Shown one piece after another: positions 56,296 to 64,000 of a stretch of 64,000 bases of DNA (position 1 is its first letter; each line of letters starts with the position of its first letter). The notes below the pieces were generated by a model. The model did not search any database. It saw only the letters and a list, made by a program, of their open reading frames with translations, and was not told where the DNA came from. The position numbers were made by a program, and so were the translations under genes. This stretch comes from Pseudoxanthomonas spadix (GTDB taxonomy: Bacteria; Pseudomonadota; Gammaproteobacteria; Xanthomonadales; Xanthomonadaceae), in NCBI RefSeq assembly GCF_003703395.1, contig NZ_RDQN01000005.1, positions 62,001 to 126,000 of the forward strand, read 5' to 3'.

Positions 56296-57489
56296 TCAGT
56301 AACCGGCCACGGCGCGGTAACGCGCGCCGAGTGCGGCGAAGACCGAGGTGTCCACGCCACTGCCCTGGGCCGATGCAAGTTGCGTGCTGGACGCCGGCGC
56401 GGCCGCGGCCAGGCGCGCGTCGGAGCCATAGAGGGACGAAGGCACGCCGCCATCGGGCATGTTGGCCAGGGCGCGACTGATGGTGCTGCCATTGGCGATC
56501 GCGGTCAGCTTGGCCGCGTAGTGCGGATCGGTGGCATAGCCGGCGCGTTGCAGGGCCCGGGCGAAGCGGTGGGTGTCCTGGCCGGTGCCGCGCGCAGCGG
56601 CATAACGGTCGTTGCCCAGCAGCCGGGTGTAGTCGGCAAAGCTGTCGGCGGCCGAATCATAGGCGCGGAAGTTGGCGCGCTCGGCGTGGCGCACGCCGTT
56701 GACGTATTCGGTGGTGGCGACGTTGACCGAATCGCCGTCCCAGCGGCTGCCGGCTTTGATCCCGAACAGGTTGTTGGAGCTCACGCCCTGCTTGCCGGCC
56801 AGGCGCCGGCCCCAGCCGGTTTCCAGCGCGGCCTGAGCGACCAGCGCCTTGGCCGGCACACCGAGGGCCTGCGCGGCCTTCTGCGCATGCGGCCAGATCG
56901 ACTGGACGAAGGCTTCCGGGCTGCTGCAGTCCAGCTGGCAGTCGCCCGGGTCGAGCGGCTGCGGCGGTTCCGGCATCTGGGTCTGCATCGGTATGGCCTG
57001 CAGCGACACGCCCGCACTGGACGCGGCCAGCGGCAGGGTGCCACCGCTGGCCACCGGCACCGCGCTGGCGCTGGTCGGCGCGCGCAGTGGCAGCTGGCTG
57101 GCGGTGAACGGGAAGGCCCTGGCAGGGGCCTGCGCACGCAGCGGCATCGGCGCGCCGGCCGTGGCTCTGGCCGAAGGCAGGGTGGTGTCCACCGGCGTGG
57201 AGGCTTCACTGCCGCCGTTGTCGCCGCGCAGCTGCTTCTGGATGATCGCCTGCAGGCCCAGGCCGCGGCCCCTGGTCAGTTCCCGGGCCAGCTGCTGGTC
57301 GTACATGTCGCGGTAGCTGGTATCGCCCCCGCCCAGCGGATCGCCGCCAGTGGTGCTGCGCATCGACTTGACCAGCATCGAGGCGAACTGGGTCTCCAGC
57401 TCCTTCGAGGCTTGCTTGATCTGCTCGGGCGAAGCCGTATTCGACTTGCTTAGCGAGAGTGCCGTGGTGCCGGGCAGCTGCAGGGTCAT
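56296..57489 (-). CDS. flgJ: Peptidoglycan hydrolase FlgJ
   Basis: Rod-cap and muramidase protein of 397 residues. The N-terminal rod-binding domain (about 15-100: IKQASKELETQFASMLVKSMRSTTGGDPLGGGDTSYRDMYDQQLARELTRGRGLGL) is followed by a linker of about 100 residues, longer than usual, and a glucosaminidase domain (about 205-355) with the catalytic-Glu context ALVAQAALETGWGRR and SSNNLFGIKAG. It is split from flgI by a 2.5-kb repeat region but has its own sigma-54 promoter. Confidence 0.96.
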   Translation of the reverse strand: MTLQLPGTTALSLSKSNTASPEQIKQASKELETQFASMLVKSMRSTTGGDPLGGGDTSYRDMYDQQLARELTRGRGLGLQAIIQKQLRGDNGGSEASTPVDTTLPSARATAGAPMPLRAQAPARAFPFTASQLPLRAPTSASAVPVASGGTLPLAASSAGVSLQAIPMQTQMPEPPQPLDPGDCQLDCSSPEAFVQSIWPHAQKAAQALGVPAKALVAQAALETGWGRRLAGKQGVSSNNLFGIKAGSRWDGDSVNVATTEYVNGVRHAERANFRAYDSAADSFADYTRLLGNDRYAAARGTGQDTHRFARALQRAGYATDPHYAAKLTAIANGSTISRALANMPDGGVPSSLYGSDARLAAAAPASSTQLASAQGSGVDTSVFAALGARYRAVAGY

Positions 57490-57535
57490 GGCGGGAGGAC
57501 CAGATAAGGGCGCGGAAGGTGTGTGCTGTTCTCAG

Positions 57536-57550
57536 GCAAGTCCCGTGCCG
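57536..57550 (-). promoter_or_regulatory. Sigma-54 promoter of flgJ-K-L
   Basis: On the minus strand CGGCACGGGACTTGC matches TGGCAC-N5-TTGC with one mismatch. Transcription would begin near 57525, about 36 bases before flgJ. It lies between flgJ and the repeat array, so flgJKL need not depend on transcription through the array. Confidence 0.8.
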
Positions 57551-57639
57551 CGGCCTGTCGGATTTCCGTCGCAGGCGCGCGGCGCAGGCGTCTCCAAGGC
57601 CTGGACAACGACCCGGGAAGTCGACCCCACATCAGGAGC

Positions 57640-59940
57640 CCTCCTGCTTTTTGGCCCCCTCCCTTGCGCAGCAGGGGAGGGCTGGGGAGGGGTTGCTCGT
57701 GCTTTGGCTCTGCGCCGAACGCACAAAAGCGACCCCTCCCCGGCCCTCCCCTTTGCTGCGCAAAAGGGAGGGGGCGAAAAGCGGTCGCTTCGACTGCAGG
57801 CAGAGGCCTTGCCGATCCCGGCAGCCTGCGCCAGGCCCAGCCTTGGATGATCTCCAGCTCCGCGCGCAGGGCGCCGGCGCGCTTGAGCGCTTCCAGGATC
57901 GCCACCAGCTCACCAGGCGCCGGCTCCACGGCCACTGCTCCGCCCCCTCCCTTGCGCAGCAGGGGAGGGCCGGGAAGGGGTTGCTTGTGCTCTGGCTCTG
58001 CGCCGAACGCACAAAAGCGACCCCTCCCCGGCCCTCCCCTTTGCTGCGCAAAAGGGAGGGGGCGAAAAGCGGTCGCTTCGACTGCAGGCAGAGGCCTTGC
58101 CGAATCCCGGCAGCCTGCGCCAGGCCCAGCCTTGGATGATCTCCAGCTCCGCGCGCAGGGCGCCGGCGCGCTTGAGCGCTTCCAGGATCGCCACCGGCTC
58201 ACCAGGCGCCGGCTCCACGGCCACTGCTTGGCCCCTCCCTTGCGCAGCAGGGGAGGGCTGGGGAGGGGTTGCTCGTGCTTTGGCTCTGCGCTGGAAGCAC
58301 AAAAGCGACCCCTCCCCGGCCCTCCCCTTTGCTGCGCAAAAGGGAGGGGGCGAAAAGCGGTCGCTTCGACTGCAGGCAGAGGCCTTGCCGAATCCCGGCA
58401 GCCTGCGCCAGGCCCAGCCTTGGATGATCTCCAGCTCCGCGCGCAGGGCGCCGGCGCGCTTGAGCGCTTCCAGGATCGCCACCGGCTCACCAGGCGCCGG
58501 CTCCACGGCCACTGCTTGGCCCCTCCCTTGCGCAGCAGGGGAGGGCTGGGGAGGGGTTGCTCGTGCTTTGGCTCTGCGCTGGAAGCACAAAAGCGACCCC
58601 TCCCCGGCCCTCCCCTTTGCTGCGCAAAAGGGAGGGGGCGAAAAGCGGTCGCTTCGATGGTGCAGACAGAGGCCTTGCCGATCCCGGCAGCCTGCGCCAG
58701 GCCCAGCCTTGGATGATCTCCAGCTCCGCGCGCAGGGCGCCGGCGCGCTTGAGCGCTTCCAGGATCGCCACCAGCTCACCAGGCGCCGGCTCCACGGCCA
58801 CTGCTCCGCCCCCTCCCTTGCGCAGCAGGGGAGGGCTGGGGAGGGGTTGCTTGTGCTTTGGCTCTGCGCTGGAAGCGACAAAAGCGACCCCTCCCCGGCC
58901 CTCCCCTTTGCTGCGCAAAAGGGAGGGGGCGAAAAGCGGTCGCTTCGATGTTGCAGGCAGAGGCCTTGCCGATCCCGGCAGCCTGCGCCAGGCCCAACCT
59001 TAGATGATCTCCAGCTCCGCGCGCAGGGCGCCGGCGCGCTTGAGCGCTTCCAGGATCGCCACCGGCTCACCAGGCGCCGGCTCCACGGCCACTGCTTGGC
59101 CCCCTCCCTTGCGCAGCAGGGGAGGGCTGGGGAGGGGTTGCTTGTGCTCTGGCTCTGTGCCGAAAGCACAAAAGCGACCCCTCCCCAGCCCTCCCCTTTG
59201 CTGCGCAAAAGGGAGGGGCGAAAAGCGGTCACTTCGATGGTGCAGGCAGATGCCTTGCCGATCCCGGCAGCCTGCGCCAGGCCCAGCCTTAGATGATCTC
59301 CAGTTCCGCGCGCAGGGCGCCGGCGCGCTTGAGCGCTTCCAGGATCGCCACCGGCTCACCAGGCGCCGGCTCCACGGCCACTGCTTGGCCCCCTCCCTTG
59401 CGCAGCAGGGGAGGGCTGGGGAGGGGTTGCTTGTGCTTTGGCTCTGCGCTGGAGGCACAAAAGCGACCCCTTCCCGGCCCTCCCCTTTGCTGCGCAAAAG
59501 GGAGGGGGCGAAAAGCGGTCGCTTCGATGTTGCAGGCAGAGGCCTTGCCGATCCCGGCAGCCTGCGCCAGGCCCAGCCTTAGATGATCTCCAGCTCCGCG
59601 CGCAGGGCGCCGGCGCGCTTGAGCGCTTCCAGGATCGCCACCGGCTCACCAGGCGCCGGCTCCACGGCCACTGCTTGGCCCCCTCCCTTGCGCAGCAGGG
59701 GAGGGCTGGGGAGGGGTTGCTCGTGCTTTGGCTCTGCGCTGGAAGTACAAAAGCGACCCCTCCCCAACCCTCCCCTTTGCTGCGCAAAAGGGAGGGGGGC
59801 GAAAAGCGGTCGCTTCGCTGCTTATAGGTGCTTTGGCTCTGCGCTGGAAGCGCAAAAGCGACCCCTCCCCGGCCCTCCCCTTTGCTGCGCAAAAGGGAGG
59901 GGGGCCAAGAGCTGTCGCTTCGCAGGGGGGGGGGGGCTGC
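57640..59940. repeat. 2.3-kb tandem array containing seven copies of the flgI 3' end
   Basis: Seven units of about 289 bp (flgI-like segments start near 57850, 58141, 58428, 58717, 59009, 59298 and 59587). Each unit has about 90 bp nearly identical to the last 30 codons of flgI ([20 protein letters not shown]), about 45 bp like the sequence directly after the flgI stop, and an inverted pair of CCCTCCC-type hairpin arms. The three units next to flgI end the segment in TAA; in the four distal units that codon is CAA. A further partial unit (59825-59915) has only the hairpin arms. Long open frames through it are not genes. Confidence 0.95.
59925..59936. repeat. Run of 12 G next to flgI
   Basis: Homopolymer of 12 G (C on the flgI coding strand) about 35 bp after the flgI stop codon, at the junction between flgI and the repeat array. 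It is prone to slippage and to sequencing error. Confidence 0.8.
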
Positions 59941-59969
59941 CGATCCGGGCAGCTTTCGCCAGCCCAGCC

Positions 59970-61082
59970 TCAGATGATCTCCAGCTCCGCGCGCAGGGCG
60001 CCGGCGCGCTTGAGTGCTTCCAGGATCGCCACCAGGTCGCCGGGCGCCGCCCCCACGGCGTTGACCGCGCGGACGATCGCTTCCAACGACGTGCCGCCCT
60101 GGAACATGAACATCTTGCCGCCGTCGGCGGTGGCGCTGACCGTGGATTGCGGCACCACCGCGGTCTGGCCGCCGCGGGAGAAGGGTTCCGGCTGGCTGAC
60201 CAGGTTGTTCTCGGTGATCGAGACGGTCAGCGAGCCGTGCGAGACCGCCGCCGGCAGCACCGAGATGTTGCCGCCCATCACCACCGTGCCGGTGCGGGCG
60301 TTGATCACCACCCTGGCCGCGGCCGCGCCGGGGCTGACGTCCAATGATTCGAGCTGGGCCATGAAGCCGATCCGGTTGCCCGGCGGGGCGGCGATCTGGA
60401 TCGTCACCGGGTCCACGGCCTGGGCCCGGCCGGCGCCAAAGGTGCGGTTGACCGCATCGACGATCCGCGAGGCGGTGGTGAAATCGGCCTCGTGCAGGTT
60501 CAGGGTGACCACGCCGGTGTCGCCGCCGCCGCCGGGGGCCGAACGCTCGACCGTGGCGCCGTTGGGGATGCTGCCGCCGTTGGGCGCATTGACCGAGATC
60601 TTGGAGCCGTCCCTGCCCGAGGCGCCAAAGCCGCTGACCACCAGCGTGCCCTGGGCCACTGCGTAGATCTGGCCGTCGGCACCGCGCAGGGGGGCCATCA
60701 GCAGCGCACCGCCGCGCAGCGAGCCGGCGTTGCCGATCGAGGACACGGTGACATCGATGGTCTGGCCGGGCTTGGCGTAGGGCGGCAACTCGGCCTGGAT
60801 GGCCACCGCGGCGACGTTCTTCAGCTGCGGGTTGGTGCCCGGCGGAATGGTCACGCCCAGCTGGTCGAGCATGGTCTTCAGGCTCTGCACCGTGAAGGGC
60901 GTCTGGCTGGTGCGGTCGCCGCTGCCGTCCAGGCCGACCACCAGGCCGTAGCCGACCAGCTGGTTGCCGCGCACGCCGGCCACCTGGGCCAGGTCCTTGA
61001 TGCGTTCGGCGTGGGCCGGCGCCGGGATCAGCGCCAGCGCGGCCGCAAGGGACATGAAGGAACGGAACAGGGTCACGCGCAT
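59970..61082 (-). CDS. flgI: Flagellar P-ring protein FlgI
   Basis: Periplasmic P-ring subunit of 370 residues with a cleavable signal (ending [37 protein letters not shown]). The family motifs [13 protein letters not shown] and [37 protein letters not shown] are intact, as is the C-terminus [19 protein letters not shown] with stop TGA. The 3' end has been copied seven times into the adjoining array. It follows flgH by 11 bp. Confidence 0.97.
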   Translation of the reverse strand: MRVTLFRSFMSLAAALALIPAPAHAERIKDLAQVAGVRGNQLVGYGLVVGLDGSGDRTSQTPFTVQSLKTMLDQLGVTIPPGTNPQLKNVAAVAIQAELPPYAKPGQTIDVTVSSIGNAGSLRGGALLMAPLRGADGQIYAVAQGTLVVSGFGASGRDGSKISVNAPNGGSIPNGATVERSAPGGGGDTGVVTLNLHEADFTTASRIVDAVNRTFGAGRAQAVDPVTIQIAAPPGNRIGFMAQLESLDVSPGAAAARVVINARTGTVVMGGNISVLPAAVSHGSLTVSITENNLVSQPEPFSRGGQTAVVPQSTVSATADGGKMFMFQGGTSLEAIVRAVNAVGAAPGDLVAILEALKRAGALRAELEII

Positions 61083-61093
61083 GATGGCGATGC

Positions 61094-61879
61094 TCAGTAC
61101 GGTGCAGCGGCGGAGTTGAAGAAGCGGCCCAGCCAGCCCATGGCGTTGGAGCGCGCCACGGCGCCGCGGCCGCCATAGACGATCTGGGCGTTGCCCACCC
61201 GATCGGAAGTGACGCGGTTGTCCGGGCCGATGTCGGCGATGCGCACGATGCCCTGCACCTGGACCAGCTCATCACCCTGGTTCAGGCGCAGCTGCTTCTG
61301 CCCGGACACGCGCAGGTTGCCGTTGCCCAGCCGCTCGATCACGGTCACGGTGACATCGCCATCGAGCGAATTGCTCTGCTGGGTGTCGCCGGCACCGTTG
61401 AAGCCGCGCTTGGCGTCCACTTCGGCCTGCAGCAGGTTCTTGCCGTTGTAGGTGACGCCCTGGCCCAGAATGGTCGGCGCGGCCATGGCGATCGAGGCGT
61501 CCTTGCTGATCCCGGTCTTGGCGTTGGACCTGGCACTGGTGCTTTCGACCAGGACGATGGTCAGCAGGTCGCCGACCTCGCGCGCCTTGTTGTCCTGGAA
61601 CAGGCGGATGCCGCGGTTGCCACTGCCGTCGGCCGCGCTGGCGAAGATCGAGCCGCCGCCATCGCCCACGCCTGTCCGCGCGTAGCCCTGTGCAACCATG
61701 CCGGGCTGGCCCTGGCCGGGGGCCGGCTGCGCATAGCCCGGCGGCACCGCCGGCGGCGGCACCAGGCCATTGGGCGCCGGCGGCTGTTCGGCGAACGGGC
61801 GTACATCGCCCATGACGGTGGCGCAGCCGGACAGCGTGCCCAGACAGGCGATGACGGCGGTGGCAAGTAGCAGGCGCAT
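61094..61879 (-). CDS. flgH: Flagellar L-ring lipoprotein FlgH
   Basis: Outer-membrane L-ring subunit of 261 residues. The lipobox LSGC with Cys19 ends the signal peptide. A Pro/Gly-rich stretch (about 30-75) precedes the conserved [52 protein letters not shown] and the C-terminal [56 protein letters not shown] 61879 is chosen; the longer frame shadows flgG. Confidence 0.97.
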   Translation of the reverse strand: MRLLLATAVIACLGTLSGCATVMGDVRPFAEQPPAPNGLVPPPAVPPGYAQPAPGQGQPGMVAQGYARTGVGDGGGSIFASAADGSGNRGIRLFQDNKAREVGDLLTIVLVESTSARSNAKTGISKDASIAMAAPTILGQGVTYNGKNLLQAEVDAKRGFNGAGDTQQSNSLDGDVTVTVIERLGNGNLRVSGQKQLRLNQGDELVQVQGIVRIADIGPDNRVTSDRVGNAQIVYGGRGAVARSNAMGWLGRFFNSAAAPY

Positions 61880-61884
61880 GGCGA

Positions 61885-62670
61885 TCACAGGTTCTGGTTG
61901 AGGAAGCCCAGCATCGAATCGACGGTGCTGATGGCCTTGGCATTGGTTTCGTAGGCGCGCTGGGTTTCGATCATCGACACCAGCTCCTCGACGCTGTTGA
62001 CGTTGGAGTTTTCCAGCGCGCCCTGGACCAGCAGGCCGGCGCCGTTTTCGCCCGGGGCGCCGGCCTGGGCCGGGCCGGAGGCACCGGTCTCGGTGTACAG
62101 GTTTCCGCCCTGCGAATGCAGGCCGGCCGGATTGACGAAATCGGTGATGGTCAGCTGGCCGACCTGGGTAGCGGCGGCCTGGCCCTGCAGCTGCACGCTG
62201 ACCGTGCCGTCGCTGCCGATGGTGATGCTCTGGGCGCCTTCGGGGATCTGCAGGCCCGGCTGCACCGGATAGCCTTCGTTGGTGACCAGCTCGTTGTCGG
62301 CATTGACCTGAAAGGCGCCGTCGCGGGTGTAGGCGCTGCTGCCGTCGGGCATCAGCACCTCGAAGAAACCGCGGCCGTTGATGGCCACGTCCAGCGCGTT
62401 GCCGGTCTGGCTCAGGTTGCCCTGGACGAAGGACTTGGCGGTGGTGGCCACGCGCACGCCGGTCCCGGTGGACATGCCCGAGGGCAGCATCGTCTGCTCG
62501 GAGCTGGCACCGCCGGGCTGGCGCTGGGTCTGGTAGAGCAGGTCCTCGAAATTGGCACGGTCGCGCTTGAAGCCGGTCGTGTTGATGTTGGCGAGGTTGT
62601 TGGAAATGACCGCCATGCGCGTCTGCTGCGCGTCGAGGCCGGTCTTGGCGATCCACAGTGCCTGGGTCAT
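61885..62670 (-). CDS. flgG: Flagellar distal rod protein FlgG
   Basis: Distal rod subunit of 261 residues. N-terminal [47 protein letters not shown] and C-terminal [42 protein letters not shown] are typical and complete. It stands 31 bp after flgF and 5 bp before flgH. Confidence 0.98.
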   Translation of the reverse strand: MTQALWIAKTGLDAQQTRMAVISNNLANINTTGFKRDRANFEDLLYQTQRQPGGASSEQTMLPSGMSTGTGVRVATTAKSFVQGNLSQTGNALDVAINGRGFFEVLMPDGSSAYTRDGAFQVNADNELVTNEGYPVQPGLQIPEGAQSITIGSDGTVSVQLQGQAAATQVGQLTITDFVNPAGLHSQGGNLYTETGASGPAQAGAPGENGAGLLVQGALENSNVNSVEELVSMIETQRAYETNAKAISTVDSMLGFLNQNL

Positions 62671-62701
62671 GGCGGTTCTCCGTCGGGGAAAAGTCGGGAA
62701 A

Positions 62702-63448
62702 TCAGCGCGAGGACAGCAGCGAGTTGGCGCTCTGCGCGGTTTCATCACCGCTGTGCAAGACCCGTACCTGCATCTCGAACTGGCGCGCCAGCGCGATCAT
62801 CGACACCAGCGCGCCGGTGGCATCGACGTTGCTGCTTTCCAGCACGCCGGTGGACAGCACCGCGCCGGTGGAAGGCGTGGGTGCCGGCGCGCCGGGTGCC
62901 TGGCGCATCAGGCTGTCCTGCCCGCGTACCAGGTCGGTGGTGCGGGTCTGGACCACCTGCAGGCGACCGACCTGGGTCGTCGACGAGGCCGGCGAGCCCT
63001 GCGGGATCACCGAGATCGTGCCGTCGGCGCCGATGTCCATGCCGTCGTTGGGCGGGATCACCATCGGCGCGCCACCGGCGTCCAGCAGCTGCAGGCCGCT
63101 GGAGGTGGTGAGCAGGCCGTTCTGGGTGAGCCTGAGGTCGCCGGCGCGGGTGTAGGCGGTGCCGCCGTTCTTGTCCTGCACCGCGAACCAGTGGCCGGGC
63201 GCGAGCGCCACGTCCAGCGGATTGCCGGTGGTGCTGAGCGCGCCGCTGGCATCGGAGACGCCAACCAGCTTCTCGGCCGTGGCCACGCGCGAGGCCAGCC
63301 CGGCGCCGGTGACCGGCATGGCCTGGGTCGCGCTCAGGGTGGCCTGGAAACCGACCGTGCTGGCGTTGGCCAGGTTGTGCGAATGGGTGGCCTGCGCCTT
63401 GAGCGTTGCGCTGGCGCCGGTCATGGCGATGTAGAGGGCTCTGTCCAT
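62702..63448 (-). CDS. flgF: Flagellar proximal rod protein FlgF
   Basis: Rod subunit of 248 residues. It has the N-terminal [36 protein letters not shown] and the C-terminal [49 protein letters not shown] 63448 is the start; longer frames run only through the repeat array. flgE and earlier genes are expected beyond the right edge of the window. Confidence 0.97.
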   Translation of the reverse strand: MDRALYIAMTGASATLKAQATHSHNLANASTVGFQATLSATQAMPVTGAGLASRVATAEKLVGVSDASGALSTTGNPLDVALAPGHWFAVQDKNGGTAYTRAGDLRLTQNGLLTTSSGLQLLDAGGAPMVIPPNDGMDIGADGTISVIPQGSPASSTTQVGRLQVVQTRTTDLVRGQDSLMRQAPGAPAPTPSTGAVLSTGVLESSNVDATGALVSMIALARQFEMQVRVLHSGDETAQSANSLLSSR

Positions 63449-63517
63449 GCACAGGGCCTTGCAAGGGCCGTGCCGCGAGGGACCTTCGGTGCACGGGAGT
63501 CGGCACGCGCGGCGCTG

Positions 63518-64000
63518 CCCCTGCCTTTCGCATCGCGAAGGGGAGGGCCGGGGAGGGGTGCTCGGCACTGCCCCCTGCCTTTCGCATCGCGAAGGGGAGG
63601 GCCGGGGTGGGGTGCTCGGCACTGCCCCCTGCCTTTCGCATCGCGAAGGTGGGGCCGGGGAGGGGTGCTCGGCACTGCCCCCTGCCTTTCGCATCGCGAA
63701 GGTGGGGCCGGGGAGGGGTGCTCGGCGCTGCCCCCTGCCTTTCGCATCGCGAAGGTGGGGCCGGGGTGGGGCGCTCGGCACTGCCCCCTCCCTTTCGCAT
63801 CGCGAAGGGGAGGGCCGGGGGTGGGGTGCTCGGCGCTGCCCCCTCCCTTTCGCATCGCGAAGGGGAGGGCCGGGGGTGGGGCGCTCGGCGCTGCCCCCTC
63901 CCTTTCGCATCGCGAAGGGGAGGGCCGGGGTGGGGTGCTTTTGGGGACGCGACGGCAACACCACCAAGCAACAGCAACCCCTCCCCAGCCCTCCCCTGCT
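63518..64000. repeat. Array of eight ~54-bp palindromic repeats upstream of flgF
   Basis: Eight tandem copies of the CCTTTCGCATCGCGAAGG hairpin unit (hairpins ending near 63540, 63594, 63648, 63701, 63754, 63807, 63862 and 63917), each followed by GGGAGGGCCGGGG and GGTGCTCGGC. The third to fifth copies read GAAGGTGGGGC. After the last copy comes GTGCTTTTGGGGACGCGACG and the start of one inverted arm ACCCCTCCCCAGCCCTCCCC, cut by the window edge. The organisation matches the array at 48.85-49.2 kb. Confidence 0.93.

Noticed and set aside
53004-56480. A 1158-codon + strand frame opposite flgL and flgK
   Set aside because: Gly/Arg/Gln-rich antisense shadow of GC-rich genes without any recognisable domain.
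57910-59232. Long open frames (334-440 codons) on both strands across the flgI-end array
   Set aside because: They exist because unit lengths keep frame in part and the stop of the copied flgI end is lost in four units. They repeat the same peptide, have no ribosome site or start at a sensible place, and occur on both strands.
63518-64000. CRISPR array at the right end or at 48.9 kb
   Set aside because: The 54-56 bp units are continuous palindromic repeats without unique spacers, and no cas gene is present.

Overview
The window is GC-rich DNA from a gammaproteobacterium of the family Xanthomonadaceae (Pseudoxanthomonas, Stenotrophomonas or Xanthomonas-like). The evidence is the gene order lptM-dapF-yigA-xerC, a HslV of the xanthomonad form, and a flagellar regulon in the xanthomonad order: flgF-G-H-I-J-K-L, fliC, fliD-S, a PilZ gene, a response regulator, rpoN2, fleQ, fliE to fliR, flhB-A-F-G, fliA, motC-D, parA. 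The genus is inference. No tRNA, rRNA, CRISPR array or complete insertion sequence was seen.

Region 1 (1-17 kb, mostly + strand) holds housekeeping and accessory genes: the 3' part of an oligopeptidase B-like peptidase, lptM, dapF, yigA, xerC, two small exported proteins, hslV-hslU, a cytosine deaminase and sugar transporter, an EmrAB-like efflux pair on the minus strand, ubiE, a YbaK deacylase and an M1 aminopeptidase lipoprotein closed by a strong bidirectional terminator.

Region 2 (17-64 kb, almost all minus strand) is a polar-flagellum regulon. It encodes signalling proteins (HDOD, histidine kinase, EAL, ParA), the stator pair MotCD, FliA, FlhG, FlhF, the export gate and switch (FlhAB, FliLMNOPQR), the basal body and export ATPase set (FliE-K), the regulators FleQ, RpoN2 and a LuxR-type regulator, flagellin and cap genes, the hook-filament junction genes and the P- and L-rings. 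RpoN-type promoters lie in front of fliE, fliL and flgJ, with weaker ones before fliD and flhF, and a FliA-type promoter precedes fliC. This gives the usual RpoN/FleQ then FliA cascade. Many neighbouring genes overlap by ATGA or GTGA.

The outstanding feature is the repeats. At least three families of palindromic GC-rich repeats sit at gene borders, above all inside the flagellar regulon: fliA|motC, fliQ|fliP, fliE|fliF, PilZ|fliT, fliC|flgL, flgJ|flgI and upstream of flgF. Several are expanded into tandem arrays. One 2.3-kb array repeats the last codons of flgI seven times. Two inverted pairs bracket a small DUF559 nuclease gene placed backwards inside the fli operon. Another hairpin element lies at the 5' end of hslU, where the coding start appears twice with different synonymous codons.
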